NCBI GenBank assembly: GCA_964036295.1
Contig: OZ038462.1
Coordinates: forward strand, 11,642,440-11,706,439
Source: Plumapathes pennacea
Lineage: Eukaryota > Cnidaria > Anthozoa > Antipatharia > Myriopathidae
Reading direction: 5' to 3'
Length of the DNA: 64,000 nt
Part shown: positions 22,096 through 32,953 of the stretch, in pieces
Numbering within the stretch: the first letter of the stretch is position 1
How the letters are laid out: each line of letters starts with the position of its first letter
Notes under the pieces: generated by a model
Databases searched by the model: none
Seen by the model: only the letters and a program-made list of their open reading frames with translations
What the model was told of the DNA's origin: nothing
Position numbers and translations under genes: made by a program

Positions 22096-22925
22096 GTGCC
22101 TTTACCGCCGAGACTAGAGATCAAAGGGAATCTCTCAAAGGCTTGGAAACAGTGGCGGCAGATTTGGGATGCCTACTTAGTAGTCACAAAGCTACGAGTC
22201 AAACCAAGTAATATCCGCATGGCTACGTTCATCACTTGCATCGGAAAGGAAGCGCTCGAAATTCACAATGGACTCCTTTTTCGCACTGAAGATGAGAAAG
22301 AGGACATAAACACAGTACTAGAGTTGTGGGAAACGTACTGCATTGGGAAAACTAACATCACAAGCAATACAATTTAACAATCGTTCACAAGAACAATCAG
22401 AATCAATCGACGCCTATGTGACTGTTCTCACTGCGCTTGCAGAAACTTTGAGTGTGAGTTTGCCGAACTGAAGGATAGTTTGATTCGCGACCAGATTTTT
22501 TGTGGTGTAAAAGACAATGCTGTATGTCGGAAACTACTCCAAGAATCGGGACTAACTCTCAAGAAATGTGTCGACATGTGCCAAGCGGCTGAAGCGACAA
22601 CAGCACAATTAAAAGTTATGGCAGCGAGCCAGGATCCTGTCAAAGAGGTCAACTTCCTCAAACAGGAAAAGGAAAACAAGCAGACAGCACACAAAGATAT
22701 GGGAAAGTCTTCCGAACCATGTCATCGCGGACTGTAAATTCTGTGGTCAACAGCAGGAGAGAAAGAAAGCAAAATACCTCACGTGTGGTAAAAACAATCA
22801 CTTCGCGGCAAAGTGTGAAGCGAAGAAAGCGCGTGGGACCAAAGGAAAGACCTTTACTCGAAGGAAAGTCAACCAGATCAGTGGCAGTGCAAACTTCATC
22901 TACTCATCTGAGGAGGAAATCCTGT
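22096..22925 (+). pseudogene. Gypsy-3 gag with zinc knuckle, frameshifted
   Basis: Segment 22096-22377 (PPRLEIKGNLSKAWKQWRQIW, ITCIGKEALEIHNGL) is a Gypsy gag capsid start. After a frame change near 22365, segment 22440-22737 continues with DSLIRDQIFCGVKDNAVCRKLL and CVDMCQAAEATTAQL. Another frameshift near 22725 leads to CKFCGQQQERKK and CGKNNHFAAKC, a paired zinc-knuckle region. It shows at least two frameshifts. Confidence 0.8.
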
Positions 22926-22927
22926 CA

Positions 22928-24960
22928 GTGACTTTAGACCACAGTGCTAATGCCGTGAGCAGGCAGGGGAAGTACCAAAGCAAAATCTATGCAACTATGG
23001 AGATATCAGGTCAACCAGTCAAGATGCAACTTGACTCTGGCGTATCTTGCAATGTGATGCCTCGGAAACTCCTTCCTAAAGATACCGTCATCACAAACAC
23101 CGACCTGAAGCTGACCAGCTACTCCAAAACAAACATGGAAGTACTAGGACTAGCCAAGATTTCTCTGCACAGCCCAAAGAATAAGAAGAAATACCAGGCT
23201 GAGTTCACAGTCATCGATGAAGACAACATGCCGCTTCTTGGCACAGCAGCAGCACAACAAATGAATCTCATAACAGTACAACATGAGAACATTCTGGAAG
23301 TAGTTGACAACATGACCCCTAACAACTATGAAGGTCTCACCATGGAGAAAATTACAGAAACCTACCCTGATGTGTTCAAAGGCTTGGGTTGTATGAAAGG
23401 AAAACTACACCTCAAAGTTGATAAAACTGCCCCCCCCCCCCCCCCCCCCACGGTCATGCCACCCCGTCATGTGCCACTCACTCTTAAAGACAGGCTGAAA
23501 GAGGAGCTGACCCGACTCGAGAACTCGAATGACATAAAGAGAGTAGAAGAACCCAAGGACTGGGTATCTAACCTAGTAGTGACGGAGAAATCCAATGGTA
23601 GACTGAGTGTGTATCAACCCTCAACAGCATAACAAGGCTCTCAAGAGGAGTCACTACCCTCTACCAATCATTGAGGACATACTCCCAGAGTTAGCAGATG
23701 TCAAAGTGTTCTCAAAGGCAGACCCCAAAGATGGATTCCTTCAAATCCAACTTGGCGATGAATCAAGCAAGCTGACCACATTCCAGACACCCTGTGGTAG
23801 GTAGATACCTAATGCCTTTTGGCATATCCCCAACACCAGAATGTTTCCAGCGCAAACTGGACCAGAACCTGGAAGGTCTAGAAGGAATCTACAAGGTAGC
23901 TGATGACATCCTAATCACAGGCCGTGGTGAAAACAGGGACGAGGCCACCGAGGACCATGATGCTAACCTTTTAAAGCTGTTGGAGAGATGTCGGGAGGAA
24001 TCTGAAGCTGAACAGGCAAAAAATGGAGCTGAAACGCACTGAAATCCCCTTCTGTTGACTGACAAAGGAATGAAGCCTGACCCCCACAAAGTGGAGGCTA
24101 TCCAGAAAATGGAACAACCCACTGACGTGGCAGCTGTCCAAAGGCTGATAGGACTGGTGAAGTACCTGTCAAAGTTCCTTAGCAAGCTGTCCCAACTGTG
24201 CAAACTGCTGAGACGCCTCACTCACAGAGATGTGGAGTGGACCTGGTCAACAGAGCAAGAGCAGGCCTTTGAAAACATTAAACAGGCGGTCACTTGAACA
24301 CCAGTTCTGAGGTACTTCAATTCCAAAGACCCTATTGAAGGTCGAGACACATCCACCAATGGCATAGGATTTGTGCTGATGCAGCATGGCCACCCAGTCT
24401 CATACGCAAGCAGAGCACTAACACCCACTGAGAGAAGATATTCTCAGATTGAGAAAGAACTGTTAGCGCAAGTGTTTGGAGTTGAGCACAACCACCAGTA
24501 TGTCTATGGAAGAAGAATTATACTGTGGTCGGACCACAAGCCCTTGGAAACCATTTGCAAGAAACTCTTAGCAACAGCACCAAAGCAGTTACAAAGACTG
24601 CTGCTGCGACTACAACAGTATGATGTAAAGATCCGGTACAAGCCAGGGCCAGAAATGTACTTGCCAGACACCCTGTCACGCACCTATCTGCCAACCAACA
24701 GCAGATCCATCACCAAGGAAGTAGAACACATACACGCTGTTGGCTTCCTACCCATATCCGAACTGCAGCTGGTAGAAATACAGCGAGAAACTGCTGCAGA
24801 CCAGACTCTCCAGGCGCTGAAACAAGTCATCTTAAGTGGATGGCCCGACCAGAAGGAAGCCCTTCCCTCAGAGCTGCATCCCTACTACAATGTGCGAGAT
24901 GAGCTCAGAGCCCAAGATGGTGTCCTTTTCAAAGGTCTCAGATGCCTGATCCCCACTAGG
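22928..24960 (+). pseudogene. Gypsy-3 protease, RT and RNase H, multiply broken
   Basis: Segment 22928-23632 carries the protease motif LDSGVSCNVMP and the RT start (KDWVSNLVVTEKSNGRLSV), with a 19-bp C run (23432-23450) coding for prolines. Frameshifts near 23615 and 23800 and stops near 24040 and 24297 separate YPLPIIEDILPELADVKVFS, the catalytic VADDILITG box (about 23896-23922), the tether (LIGLVKYLSKFLSKLS) and RNase H. RNase H has RRYSQIEKELLAQVFGVEH and SDHKPLETI; its frame continues to about 25026. The catalytic Asp pair of RT is intact, but no continuous protein is possible. Confidence 0.84.
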
Positions 24961-25842
24961 TTAAGGGGAAAATTCAGAGAGAGACTGCATGGGACAGACA
25001 TGAGACAGTCTACTGGCCGGGGCTGAACGCTGATATTCGGGACTATATCAAGAAATGTGAAGTGTGCTGTACCTACCAGACCAACCAGCAGAAGGAACCC
25101 CTCATTTCCCATGAGATCCCACAATGACCATGGGAGAAAGTGGCCTGTGACATCCTGCACTTTCATGGGAAAGACTATCTCTGCAACGTCAATTACTACT
25201 CGAGCTACTTTGAGGTTGACTACCTCAAGAGGAAGACTGGCAGTGAGCTGATCAACAAACTAAAGAGACACTGCTGCACACATGGATGTCCCAACCAATT
25301 CTACAGTGATAATGGGCCACCCTACAATTCCCACTAGTTCAAAGAATTCTGCAAGAGCTACAACATCGAACATGTCACAAGTTCACCAAACTATGCGCAG
25401 AGCAATGGGAAAGTGGAAAACGCAGTCAAGACCACCAAGAGGCTGCTGGAGAAGTCCAGAGCAGCAGGAACAGACTTCCACATGTCCCTGTTAGACTGGA
25501 GGAACACACCCTCTGAAGGCCTGGATAGTTCCCCAGCACAGCGATTCTTTGGTAGACACACCAGAACACTACTGCCAACTGCTAGTGAGCTGCTCAAGCC
25601 AAAGATAGTCTATGATGTCCCAGGAAAACTCTACGAGAGAAAGCAGCTACAGGCAAAATATTACAACATTGGCTCTGAGGAACTACCCACCCTAACCCAG
25701 GGAGAAACTGTACATGTGAAACCCAATGGTAGATCCACCAGATGGTTCAAGGCCTGTGTAGAGCAGCAAGTTGATGTGAGGTCCTATGAGGTGAGAACTG
25801 AGAATGGAAAGATTTTCAGACAGAACAGAAGACACCTGAGGC
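24960..25842 (+). pseudogene. Gypsy-3 integrase, left of the hAT insertion
   Basis: After a frameshift near 24995 the zinc motif CEVCCTYQT appears. The core follows in segment 25140-25337 (VACDILHFHGKDYLCNVNYYSSYFE, FYSDNGPPYNSH) with a TAG at 25337. A further frame continues from SPNYAQSNGKVENAVKTTKR through WRNTPSEGLDSSPAQRFFG to the C-terminal domain. Coding runs up to 25842, the last base of an 8-bp target duplication, and continues in the same frame at 30065. Confidence 0.85.
25835..25842. repeat. hAT target-site duplication, left copy
   Basis: CCTGAGGC is identical to 30057-30064. Confidence 0.92.
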
Positions 25843-26027
25843 TAGGCTTTTGTACATTATGCTAGCATTTTTTTGAGCATTTTAGAGGACTGAAAGCATT
25901 AAGCATAATGCTGGCATTTTAGTGACATTTTTGACCAATAAATGTCCGAGAGGACCTGGAACTAGCAATACAGTGGTCAGCGGTTTCAGGAGTCCCATTC
26001 TGTCAGCCATTTTGTGTCACATTTCCC

Positions 26028-27960
26028 TTGAATGTCATGAATAACAATGACACTGTCACACAACTGACACAAGAAAGTGAACCGAGTTCTGAGAGAAGCA
26101 TAATTGATGCCTTGAAAGCACCGACCACTTCAGATTTGGCTAGAAAACGAAAGGTTCCTTGCAATTTACCGCACGACGGAAAGAGACATCAGCACCCTAA
26201 ACTCACAAGCAAGCCTAAAAACGTGATTACCCAGCAACGCTTTCAAGAATTCCCTGGAGAAAACTTCAAGGAATCAGCAAGCACACTATTTTGTACTGCT
26301 TGTAGAGAAGAAGTTGGACTGAAAAAGACGATCATTCAACAGCATATAAAATCAGCAAAGCATAGCAAGGGAAAGGTGAAAGTTGTGGAAAAATTGGCCA
26401 GGGAAAATTATATTGCCAAGGTGCTTGCACAATACAATAATGAGAAGCATCCAAAAGGTGAAACTCTAAGTATGGCCCATGTTTACAGATTCAAAGTTGT
26501 CCGCACCTTCCTGAAGGCTGGGGTTCCGATCCTGAAGATTGATCAGTTCAGAGATATTTTTGAAGAACAAGGTTACTCACTGACACATAGCTCAAATCTC
26601 TCCTGTGTTATTGATGTTATTAACAAAGAAGAGAAGGACAAAGTTAAGAAGAAAATAACAGGGCGAAATGTTTCTGTCATTTTTGATGGCACAACACATG
26701 TTGCAGAAGCATTAAACATTGTTCTTCAATTTGTGTCAGATGATTTCAAGATTGAGCAGTGTCTGGTCCAACTACTGCTTGTAATGAAAGCAATGACTGG
26801 CGAGAAAATTGCGCAGCAGCTACTTGCATGCTTATCCACAAATCTTGGTATCAATTCTGGTCTTCTCCTAGGAGCCATGCGAGATAGGGCTTCAGTGAAT
26901 GATGTGGCTATTCAAACACTGCGAATTCTTTATCCACATGTTGATGTAGGATGTTTTAGCCACACCCTGGATGTTGGTGAGAAAATGGACACACCAATTC
27001 TGGAGCGGTTTTCGAAGGCTTGGATGAGTCTTTTTCCTCACAGCCCAAGAGCAAGAATTGCCTTCAAAACACATGCAGGTCAAACGCCAAAGACCTACTC
27101 TCCTACTAGATGGTGGTCAAAGTTTGAAGTCATCAAACAAGTCCATGATTTGTTTGGAGATATTCCAAACTTTCTCACCAGAGATGATTTGCCACAGGTT
27201 ACCAAGAGAAAACTGTTTGTGAACGGCAACTTTGTGCTGTTCTTAAAGTGCAACTTGCAGCAACAGTTGATGCCATGGAATCATTCGTCAAGGCAACGTA
27301 CAATTTAGAAGGGGATGGCCCACCTGCATTCAGGACTTATCAAGAGTTAAGAACTGTTGAAGCTAGTATAACTAATGCACATTACCCCAATGTTACAGCA
27401 GTGTCCCGTACCCTGGCCCAAGGTACTGCTGTTGTGGAACAGCAATGGATTGATTTTGCCAAGCAAAGTATGCAGCCAGCATATCAGTATTACCAGGACA
27501 AGTTCATTCATGGCCCCCTTCATCCACTGGTGATGATGTTTAAAGCATGTCACCCCTTTGACCCTGTCAAGCTGAATAAAATGCAACTTGATGCTGCAGC
27601 TATCAGCGACCTCCGCTGTATTCCCTTTCTTTATTCTGCTGTTATCCGTCCTCTTTAAGATGAGCTTGCAAGATATCAAGCTCTTGCAGAAGACATAGCA
27701 GACGATGTCAATGTGCTGGAGTGGTGGAGTAGGCATGCCAGAGAAGTACCATGTTGGGCTAGTGCATGCAAACAGATTCTTCTGTTCAACCCTCGTCAGC
27801 TGCATCTGAAAGGGTGTTTTCCTTCTTCAGAATTCATTTGGCAATCGGCAAGAACTGGCCTTGGAAGACTTATTGAAGCATCGATCATGTTGCAATATAA
27901 CAGCATCAAATAACTTTCTATTTCTAAGAGCAGAGAAGGCCGAGAAGCACTGACCGATTG
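26028..27960 (+). pseudogene. hAT transposase with CGGBP1-like N-terminal zinc domain
   Basis: The ATG at 26037 (frame open from 26028) starts a protein with a C2H2/BED-like zinc motif LFCTACREEVGLKKTIIQQH (about residues 85-105) that closely resembles the DNA-binding domain of CGGBP1, a vertebrate protein itself derived from a hAT element. The catalytic part has NVSVIFDGTTHVAEALNIV, DRASVNDVAI, VGCFSHTLDVGE and YSPTRWWSKFEVIKQ. A frameshift near 27235 moves the helical insertion domain into another frame (VDAMESFVKATYNLEG, FDPVKLNKM). A TAA at 27656-27658 then interrupts it, and the C-terminal dimerisation motif (SAASERVFS) is only seen after a further frameshift near 27790. It is inactive as written. 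Confidence 0.85.
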
Positions 27961-28497
27961 AAGCAGTCATGATAGACTGAACTCTGAAACTTTTGAGTTC
28001 GAATATTAAATTGACTTCATTCTCTGCATGATTTTCAAAGCATGTCAGTCTCTTTGTTTGTTATTTCTCCATTTTAAAGTTTACATTTATTGTTATAAAC
28101 ATTGTTGTAAGTCTTGTTACATCCCCAATTCAAAATTATCATTGTAAAATAACTCTAAACTAGACTGGCCTTGCCAGTGAGCTCATGGTGTGAGTTGGGT
28201 CGAGACCAGGATATAAAATGGAAAGTAGGGGACAAGAGCGGAACTCCCAAGAGACTTCCAATTTCTCACCATAAAAATATCACACAGTATAGAGAACTTG
28301 GCTTTTGACACCTTGCTCTTTTGACACCTTGATTAAACTAAAAATTATTATTACAACACTCATACACTTGCTTCTTAAAGGTTGAGCGACCCTGCATCTT
28401 GAGAATGCGTGACATATCTTTTTATGCACAATCGATTATGACAGTTTGACCTTGACTCATATTTCTAATCAGAGGCCACGATTAATCCAGCCTTTGC

Positions 28498-29770
28498 TTC
28501 ACTACTTATGTGTTTTCTTTTGTTAACTCAATACGTTTCTTCTATCAGGCTTTCGAGTATTCGTGCTCTGTAACAAATATAAAATTGAAAGCGAGGAATG
28601 TCACACGAGAGATGTTTACAATATTATTGCGCTTCTGTTCACAGTGTGTTGAGTCCATTTGTGACTGCAAACTCAATCCTCAGAATTATTTCGGTGTATT
28701 TTTCATTTCTGGTATTTAATGAACATTGCGAAACAAAGACTACATGATCAAATGAAAGAAACACTTCAACAGGCAATGTACGATACGCAGAAGAATTTTA
28801 TGAGGCAACAGATGTCATGTAAAGTAAAGCATAAAGCGTCATTGTTTTACGGCTAAAGCTCACCGTAGCTTTGGTTTCTGTTTTCGCCCTGTTATCTTCC
28901 CAAAAGTACTTCGTGTTGCCACAGAAAGTTTCGTCTGGACTAAATACTTATCGGCGACAGAGATATTTGCAATACCCCAGAAGTACCATCAAACATTTGT
29001 TTACGGCTATTCTCAAAGCTTGTGCGGTGAACGCGAGCCAAAATCTTTTCCTAAAATCCAGTTTATCCGTGCGCATTCCACAGAGCCAAATGGCGTTGAA
29101 TTTGAATGGATACAGTTTACTTTTTCGCTTCACTACTTATGTGTTTTCTTTTATTAACTCAATACGTTTTTTTCTATCAGGCTTTCGAGTATTCGTGCCC
29201 TGTAACAAATATAAAATTGAAAGCGAGGAATGTCACACGAGAGATGTTTACAATATTATTGCGCTTTTGTTCACAGTGTGTTCAGTCCATTTGTGACTGC
29301 AAACTCAATCCTCAGAATTATTTCGGTGTATTTTTCATTTCTGGTATTCACTGACCATTGCGAAACAAAGGCTACATGATCGAATGAAAGAAACACTTCA
29401 ACAGGCAATCTACGATACGTAGAAGAATTTTATGAGGCAACAGATGTCATGTACAGAGTAAATCATAAAGCGTCATTGTTTTACGGCTAAAGCTCACCAT
29501 AGCTTTGGTTTCTGCTTTCGCCCTGTTATCTTCCCAAAGTATTTCGTGTCGCCACAGAAAGTTTCGTTGGGACTAAATATTTATCGGCGACAGCGATACC
29601 ATCAAATATTTGTTTACGGCTATTCTCAAAGCTTCCGCGGTGAACGCGAGCCAAAATCGTTCCTGAAAATCCAGTTTATCTGTGCATATTCCACAGAGCC
29701 AAATGGTGTTGAGTTTGGATGGGATGCAGTTAACTTTTACACACAAGTAACGAGCAATTCACTGGCCACA
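28498..29770. repeat. Two tandem copies of a 631-bp unit inside the hAT
   Basis: The unit beginning TTCACTACTTATGTG at about 28498 repeats at about 29129. It includes CAGGCTTTCGAGTATTCGTG, GAAAGCGAGGAATGTCACAC, CAACAGGCAAT and TTACGGCTAAAGCTCACC. The copies are highly similar apart from a roughly 17-bp deletion (the AATACCCCAGA region) and scattered substitutions. Short open frames within are duplicated accidentally and I see no protein family. The block occupies most of the element between transposase and right end. Confidence 0.85.
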
Positions 29771-30056
29771 TCTCGAGTTGTTTAGCGAAGTCAATTACGT
29801 CATCGCCCAGCACGTGATAATATGAACCAATCACCGTGTGCTGATTCTCGACCCACAAAAAGGAAAAAAATAAAAATGCCCATTTTTAAGCTCTCGTGGG
29901 CCCCAGGCCCCCGCGAGCAAAAATGATGAAACAAACAAAAATGGACCAGCATTTTTCGAGCATGTTAGAGCCTTCTGACAAGCATTTTAGTGAAAAACTT
30001 GAGCATTAAGCATTAGCATTTTAGTGAAAAATAAAAGCAAAATGTACAAAAGCCTA

Positions 30057-30064
30057 CCTGAGGC
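30057..30064. repeat. hAT target-site duplication, right copy
   Basis: CCTGAGGC is identical to 25835-25842, and Gypsy-3 coding continues directly after it. Confidence 0.92.
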
Positions 30065-30351
30065 AAAGCCTACAGCCCTACCACCTAACTCAGACCATGC
30101 CTGAAGACAAGCCCACAGAGAGCAATTGTACCTTGCCCGTCACCAGACCCACAAACACCCAACCAAGTCCAAAGGACCCGGTGGTCCCATCAACACCTGG
30201 ACAAATAGAAGGAATCCAGGAAGCAGAGCCCAGTGTCAAGAATGCTGAAGGAGTACCACCACCAAGCTGCAAGACAGCTGAAACAGCAGTTACTCGTAGT
30301 GGATGTGTGTCTAAGACACCGACCCACCTCATAGATGTCACGAGCAAGTGA
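30065..30351 (+). pseudogene. Gypsy-3 polyprotein C-terminal tail, right of the hAT
   Basis: The frame set by the target duplication continues as a low-complexity, Pro/Thr/Glu-rich tail (TRPTNTQPSPKDPVVPSTPG) to a TGA at 30349-30351. Such tails are usual at the end of this Gypsy lineage. It has no domain of its own. Confidence 0.7.
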
Positions 30352-30552
30352 CAGACTGAACACTGTTTGTTTGTATAGAAAGACTTGTCATTCTAAGTTC
30401 ATATTTTAAGCAGGACCGTTTACAAATCTGTCTGGACCAACAGTATAGAGTGCTGTTGAGATCAGGACTTGTTCACTACCAATTAGGAGTTGTTTGTTTG
30501 TTTGTTGTTGTTTATTTAGCACAGCCATTTCTACATGCTTGTTATGGAACGG

Positions 30553-30644
30553 TGTAACGATAGGTCAATCTCTAAGCCAATCACAGTTGAGTTAGCCCAT
30601 GTGCTTGTGTCTTGTTCTTTGCAATAAACAGACCTATTTATACA
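30553..30644 (+). repeat. Gypsy-3 3' LTR
   Basis: TGTAACGATAGGTCAATC to CTATTTATACA, 92 bp, with an AATAAA at about 30623. It differs from the 5' LTR by a few substitutions and a replaced 10-20 bp stretch, so this insertion is older than Gypsy-5. Confidence 0.85.
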
Positions 30645-31190
30645 GTTGGTATAGAAAGCCAAACGAGACAAGAAAGATGTCCAAATGTCGCTCCTGGAAT
30701 GGAGGAACACCCCGAACGACAACAGGAACAGCCCGGTCCAGCAGTTAATGTCCAGAAGAACAAGAATTACAATTCCTACAACATTAGGACTGTTAAAATC
30801 ACAAGTGGCGGACAGCATGCCGGACAACATTAAACTGAAGAGGCAGAGAGTGAAAGCAATCTACAACAAATGTGCAAGACCACTACAAGAGCTCAGGACG
30901 GGAGAGCCAGTTAGATTGCAGCCAACTAACCCCAAAGTGGCATAGCAAAAGGGCATGTGCATAGCCAAGATTCGTCCACAGTCTTACCTGGCTGAATCTG
31001 AAAAGGGGCAACTGTACAGGAGAAACCGCAGGTCTCTCCAACAGGACCAGAACCAAGAGGAGCCTGAGACCCTTTTTGTCCAAACGAAATGGCTACTGAA
31101 CACATGCAAGAGGCAGGGCCGGCGTCTGGGCCTCTTCCATCCTTGCACATGCCAGCTGCTCCCCAAACACTAGAACAGCTACCCCCCAAC
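30645..31190 (+). pseudogene. Gypsy-4 integrase C-terminal part, right of Gypsy-3
   Basis: The frame continues the integrase interrupted at 21832: KAKRDKKDVQMSLLEWRNTP, SPVQQLMSRRTRITIPT, LRTGEPVRLQP and YLAESEKGQLYRRNRRSL. There is a stop at the junction itself and one TAG near 30943. The coding ends about 20 bp before an LTR at 31191. Together with 21336-21832 it is the oldest layer of the three-level nest. Confidence 0.83.
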
Positions 31191-31331
31191 TGTAATGATC
31201 AGCGGTTATTTAGATAACATGCATGCACAATGTATTGAGTCTCAAAAGCACGCCATTAAAATTGTTTGATGATGCTCAAGTGTTTGGTTCTTTATCCAAG
31301 TATATCCTCCAAACAACAGAGGATTATTACA
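31191..31331 (+). repeat. Gypsy-4 LTR, followed by a primer-binding-like site
   Basis: TGTAATGATCAGCGG to GGATTATTACA, 141 bp, lies where the 3' LTR of Gypsy-4 is expected. It is followed immediately by TGGTGTCAGCATCG and then ATGGACCAGGACGAAC, the layout of a 5' LTR, primer-binding site and gag start. The LTR therefore seems to be shared by two tandem element copies, the second truncated at about 31400. Confidence 0.68.
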
Positions 31332-31514
31332 TGGTGTCAGCATCGATGGACCAGGACGAACTCAATCTTCCTGAAATTTTTTTTTAGAAGTTACTGTTGT
31401 TGGACTTAAAACAATTCTGTCTCAAAGTGTTAAATACAGAACACTAATGTGACCCTGGCCATATAGCTCGTTTGTTAATATCGCAAAAAAGGGAGATGTA
31501 ATTGATGTTCCATT

Positions 31515-32347
31515 ATGTCACTGTGCCCCAGAATGCTTTGGGTGATTGAGTTGATTAAACATGGCTTCCAACTAGCACGTGTGTTCATAACATCACTTTC
31601 CTTAATTTTAAAAATGGCAAACATAACTCCAATTCATAAAAGGAGCAAAAGACAAAAAAGAAAACTACCACCCATTTTCACTAACTTCACTCATTTGCAA
31701 AATCTGCGAAAAGATAGTACGAGACCAAGTGGTACAGTTTTGGAAAGAGCAGAATGTATTCAACCCAAAGCAATTTGCATACCTCAGTGGTAAGTCAACG
31801 GTGGCCCAGCTACTGTCCAGCTATAACGACTGGGCCACAGCAAGAAACAGATCCAAACCAACCAACACAGCATTCCTGGACCTGTCAAAAGCCTTTGAGG
31901 GTCATAAATGACCCTGAAAGTGACACAATGACCCTACAATCTGACATAAATAACCTATGCACATGGGCTACAAAATGGCAACTGTCATTCAACCCAAGCA
32001 AATGCAAAAATATGATGACCCACAGCCGAGACAGTTCCACACCAAATTACTTCTTCTGCAGCCAAGTCCTGACAACTATAGAAAACACCAAAGATGTGGG
32101 TATCATAGTTTCCAGTGATCTATTGCGGAGTGAGCACATGAGCTCAACCATACACAAAGCAAACAAGATCCTAGGCCTCATCAAGCGTACCTCAGGAGAG
32201 AGTCCTGAAGTATTTACCATACTGTACAAATCCCATGTGACACCTATCATAGAGTATGCATCGCCAGTCTGGTCACCCTACCTGGTCAAGAACATCTTTG
32301 CCATTGAAAATGCCCAGAGGAGAGCCTCGAGATTAGCCGTCAGGTAA
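31515..32347 (+). pseudogene. LINE reverse transcriptase remnant with internal deletion
   Basis: Pieces of a CR1/L2-like RT appear in order: KMANITPIHKRSKR, then in shifted frames FWKEQNVFNPKQFAYLSGKS and NTAFLDLSKAF. A jump past the catalytic core follows to LCTWATKWQLSFNPSKC, DVGIIVSSDLL, NKILGLIKRTSG and YASPVWSPYL. The FADD catalytic region is missing through an internal deletion near 31905. The 3' end and tail are not recognisable after 32347. Confidence 0.8.
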
Positions 32348-32696
32348 AGACGCAGAGAAATGCCATACCAAGATCAGTGCAGTAGCTCTAGTGTAAGTAG
32401 CTCTTGAAAAATTTTCAACTAGTATTTATAGTTACTGTAATTTAGTGAGATAGAGTACTCTATTTTATAACTTATTTGTTAGGAGGTATTTTAAGCTTTG
32501 ATTCCATACTTTGTTGGGAGCCACAATGGGGCTAACCTCAGGTCTTCCCTTCCCTTTATTTGTATTTTATGTAATAGCAGCACCTTGAATAAACTATGTA
32601 CAGTATGTATGTAAACATCATAGTAAATCTTCACAGAATAAAAGTGACATCTTTGCAACTGAGCCCTCACCATGGTTTAAATGGGCACGCTTTGCC
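32348..32696. other. No gene seen
   Basis: This is AT-rich sequence between the LINE remnant and the Gypsy-5 insertion, possibly the LINE 3' untranslated region. No coding similarity is seen. The last bases ATTAT (32697-32701) are the Gypsy-5 target duplication. Confidence 0.35.
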
Positions 32697-32701
32697 ATTA
32701 T

Positions 32702-32812
32702 TGTGATATCCGGCCAGCGGCCACTCGTGCACGCATGCGCGTGATCGCACGTGCTTCAATAAACATGGCGTCTTTTAGTTGATTTACTTGTGCTCAGCTA
32801 GTAGACTTTACA
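32702..32812 (+). repeat. Gypsy-5 5' LTR
   Basis: TGTGATATCCGGCCAGCG to GTAGACTTTACA. It contains a GC-rich first half with CGCATGCGCG and an AATAAA at 32758-32763 as candidate polyadenylation signal. Confidence 0.95.
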
Positions 32813-32953
32813 TTGGCGACAAGGATTGAAACAAATCAAGCCACAGAAGAGGGAAAGCAACCCAGAACACCACCGAGAAGCAGTGGACAGTGAAGTAGCA
32901 GAAAAAAAGAGTGAAAAACACAGACGCGTCATATCGTCATATCGATCGACAAC

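Larger units (their letters stand above)
25843..30056 (+). mobile_element. Complete hAT DNA transposon (CGGBP1-like transposase family)
   Basis: The left end TAGGCTTTTGTACATT (25843-25858) is the exact inverse of the right end (30041-30056). Both are flanked by the identical 8-bp sequence CCTGAGGC (25835-25842 and 30057-30064), the target-duplication length that defines hAT elements. Subterminal copies of GCATTTTAG and AGCATTAAGCAT occur near both ends and may be transposase-binding sites. The Gypsy-3 frame continues uninterrupted if one target copy and the element are ignored. The transposase has decayed, so this copy is not autonomous. Confidence 0.93.
21833..30644 (+). mobile_element. Gypsy-3 LTR retrotransposon, itself carrying a hAT insertion
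   Basis: A short LTR (100 bp at 21833, 92 bp at 30553) beginning TGTAACGATAG and ending TTTATACA brackets gag, protease, RT, RNase H, integrase and a C-terminal tail. The flanking bases are ATTGG on the left (21828-21832) and GTTGG on the right (30645-30649), consistent with a 4-5 bp target duplication. The outer integrase frame resumes on the far side, which proves insertion into Gypsy-4. Without the 4214-bp hAT the element is about 4.6 kb. Many frameshifts and stops show it is inactive. Confidence 0.88.
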
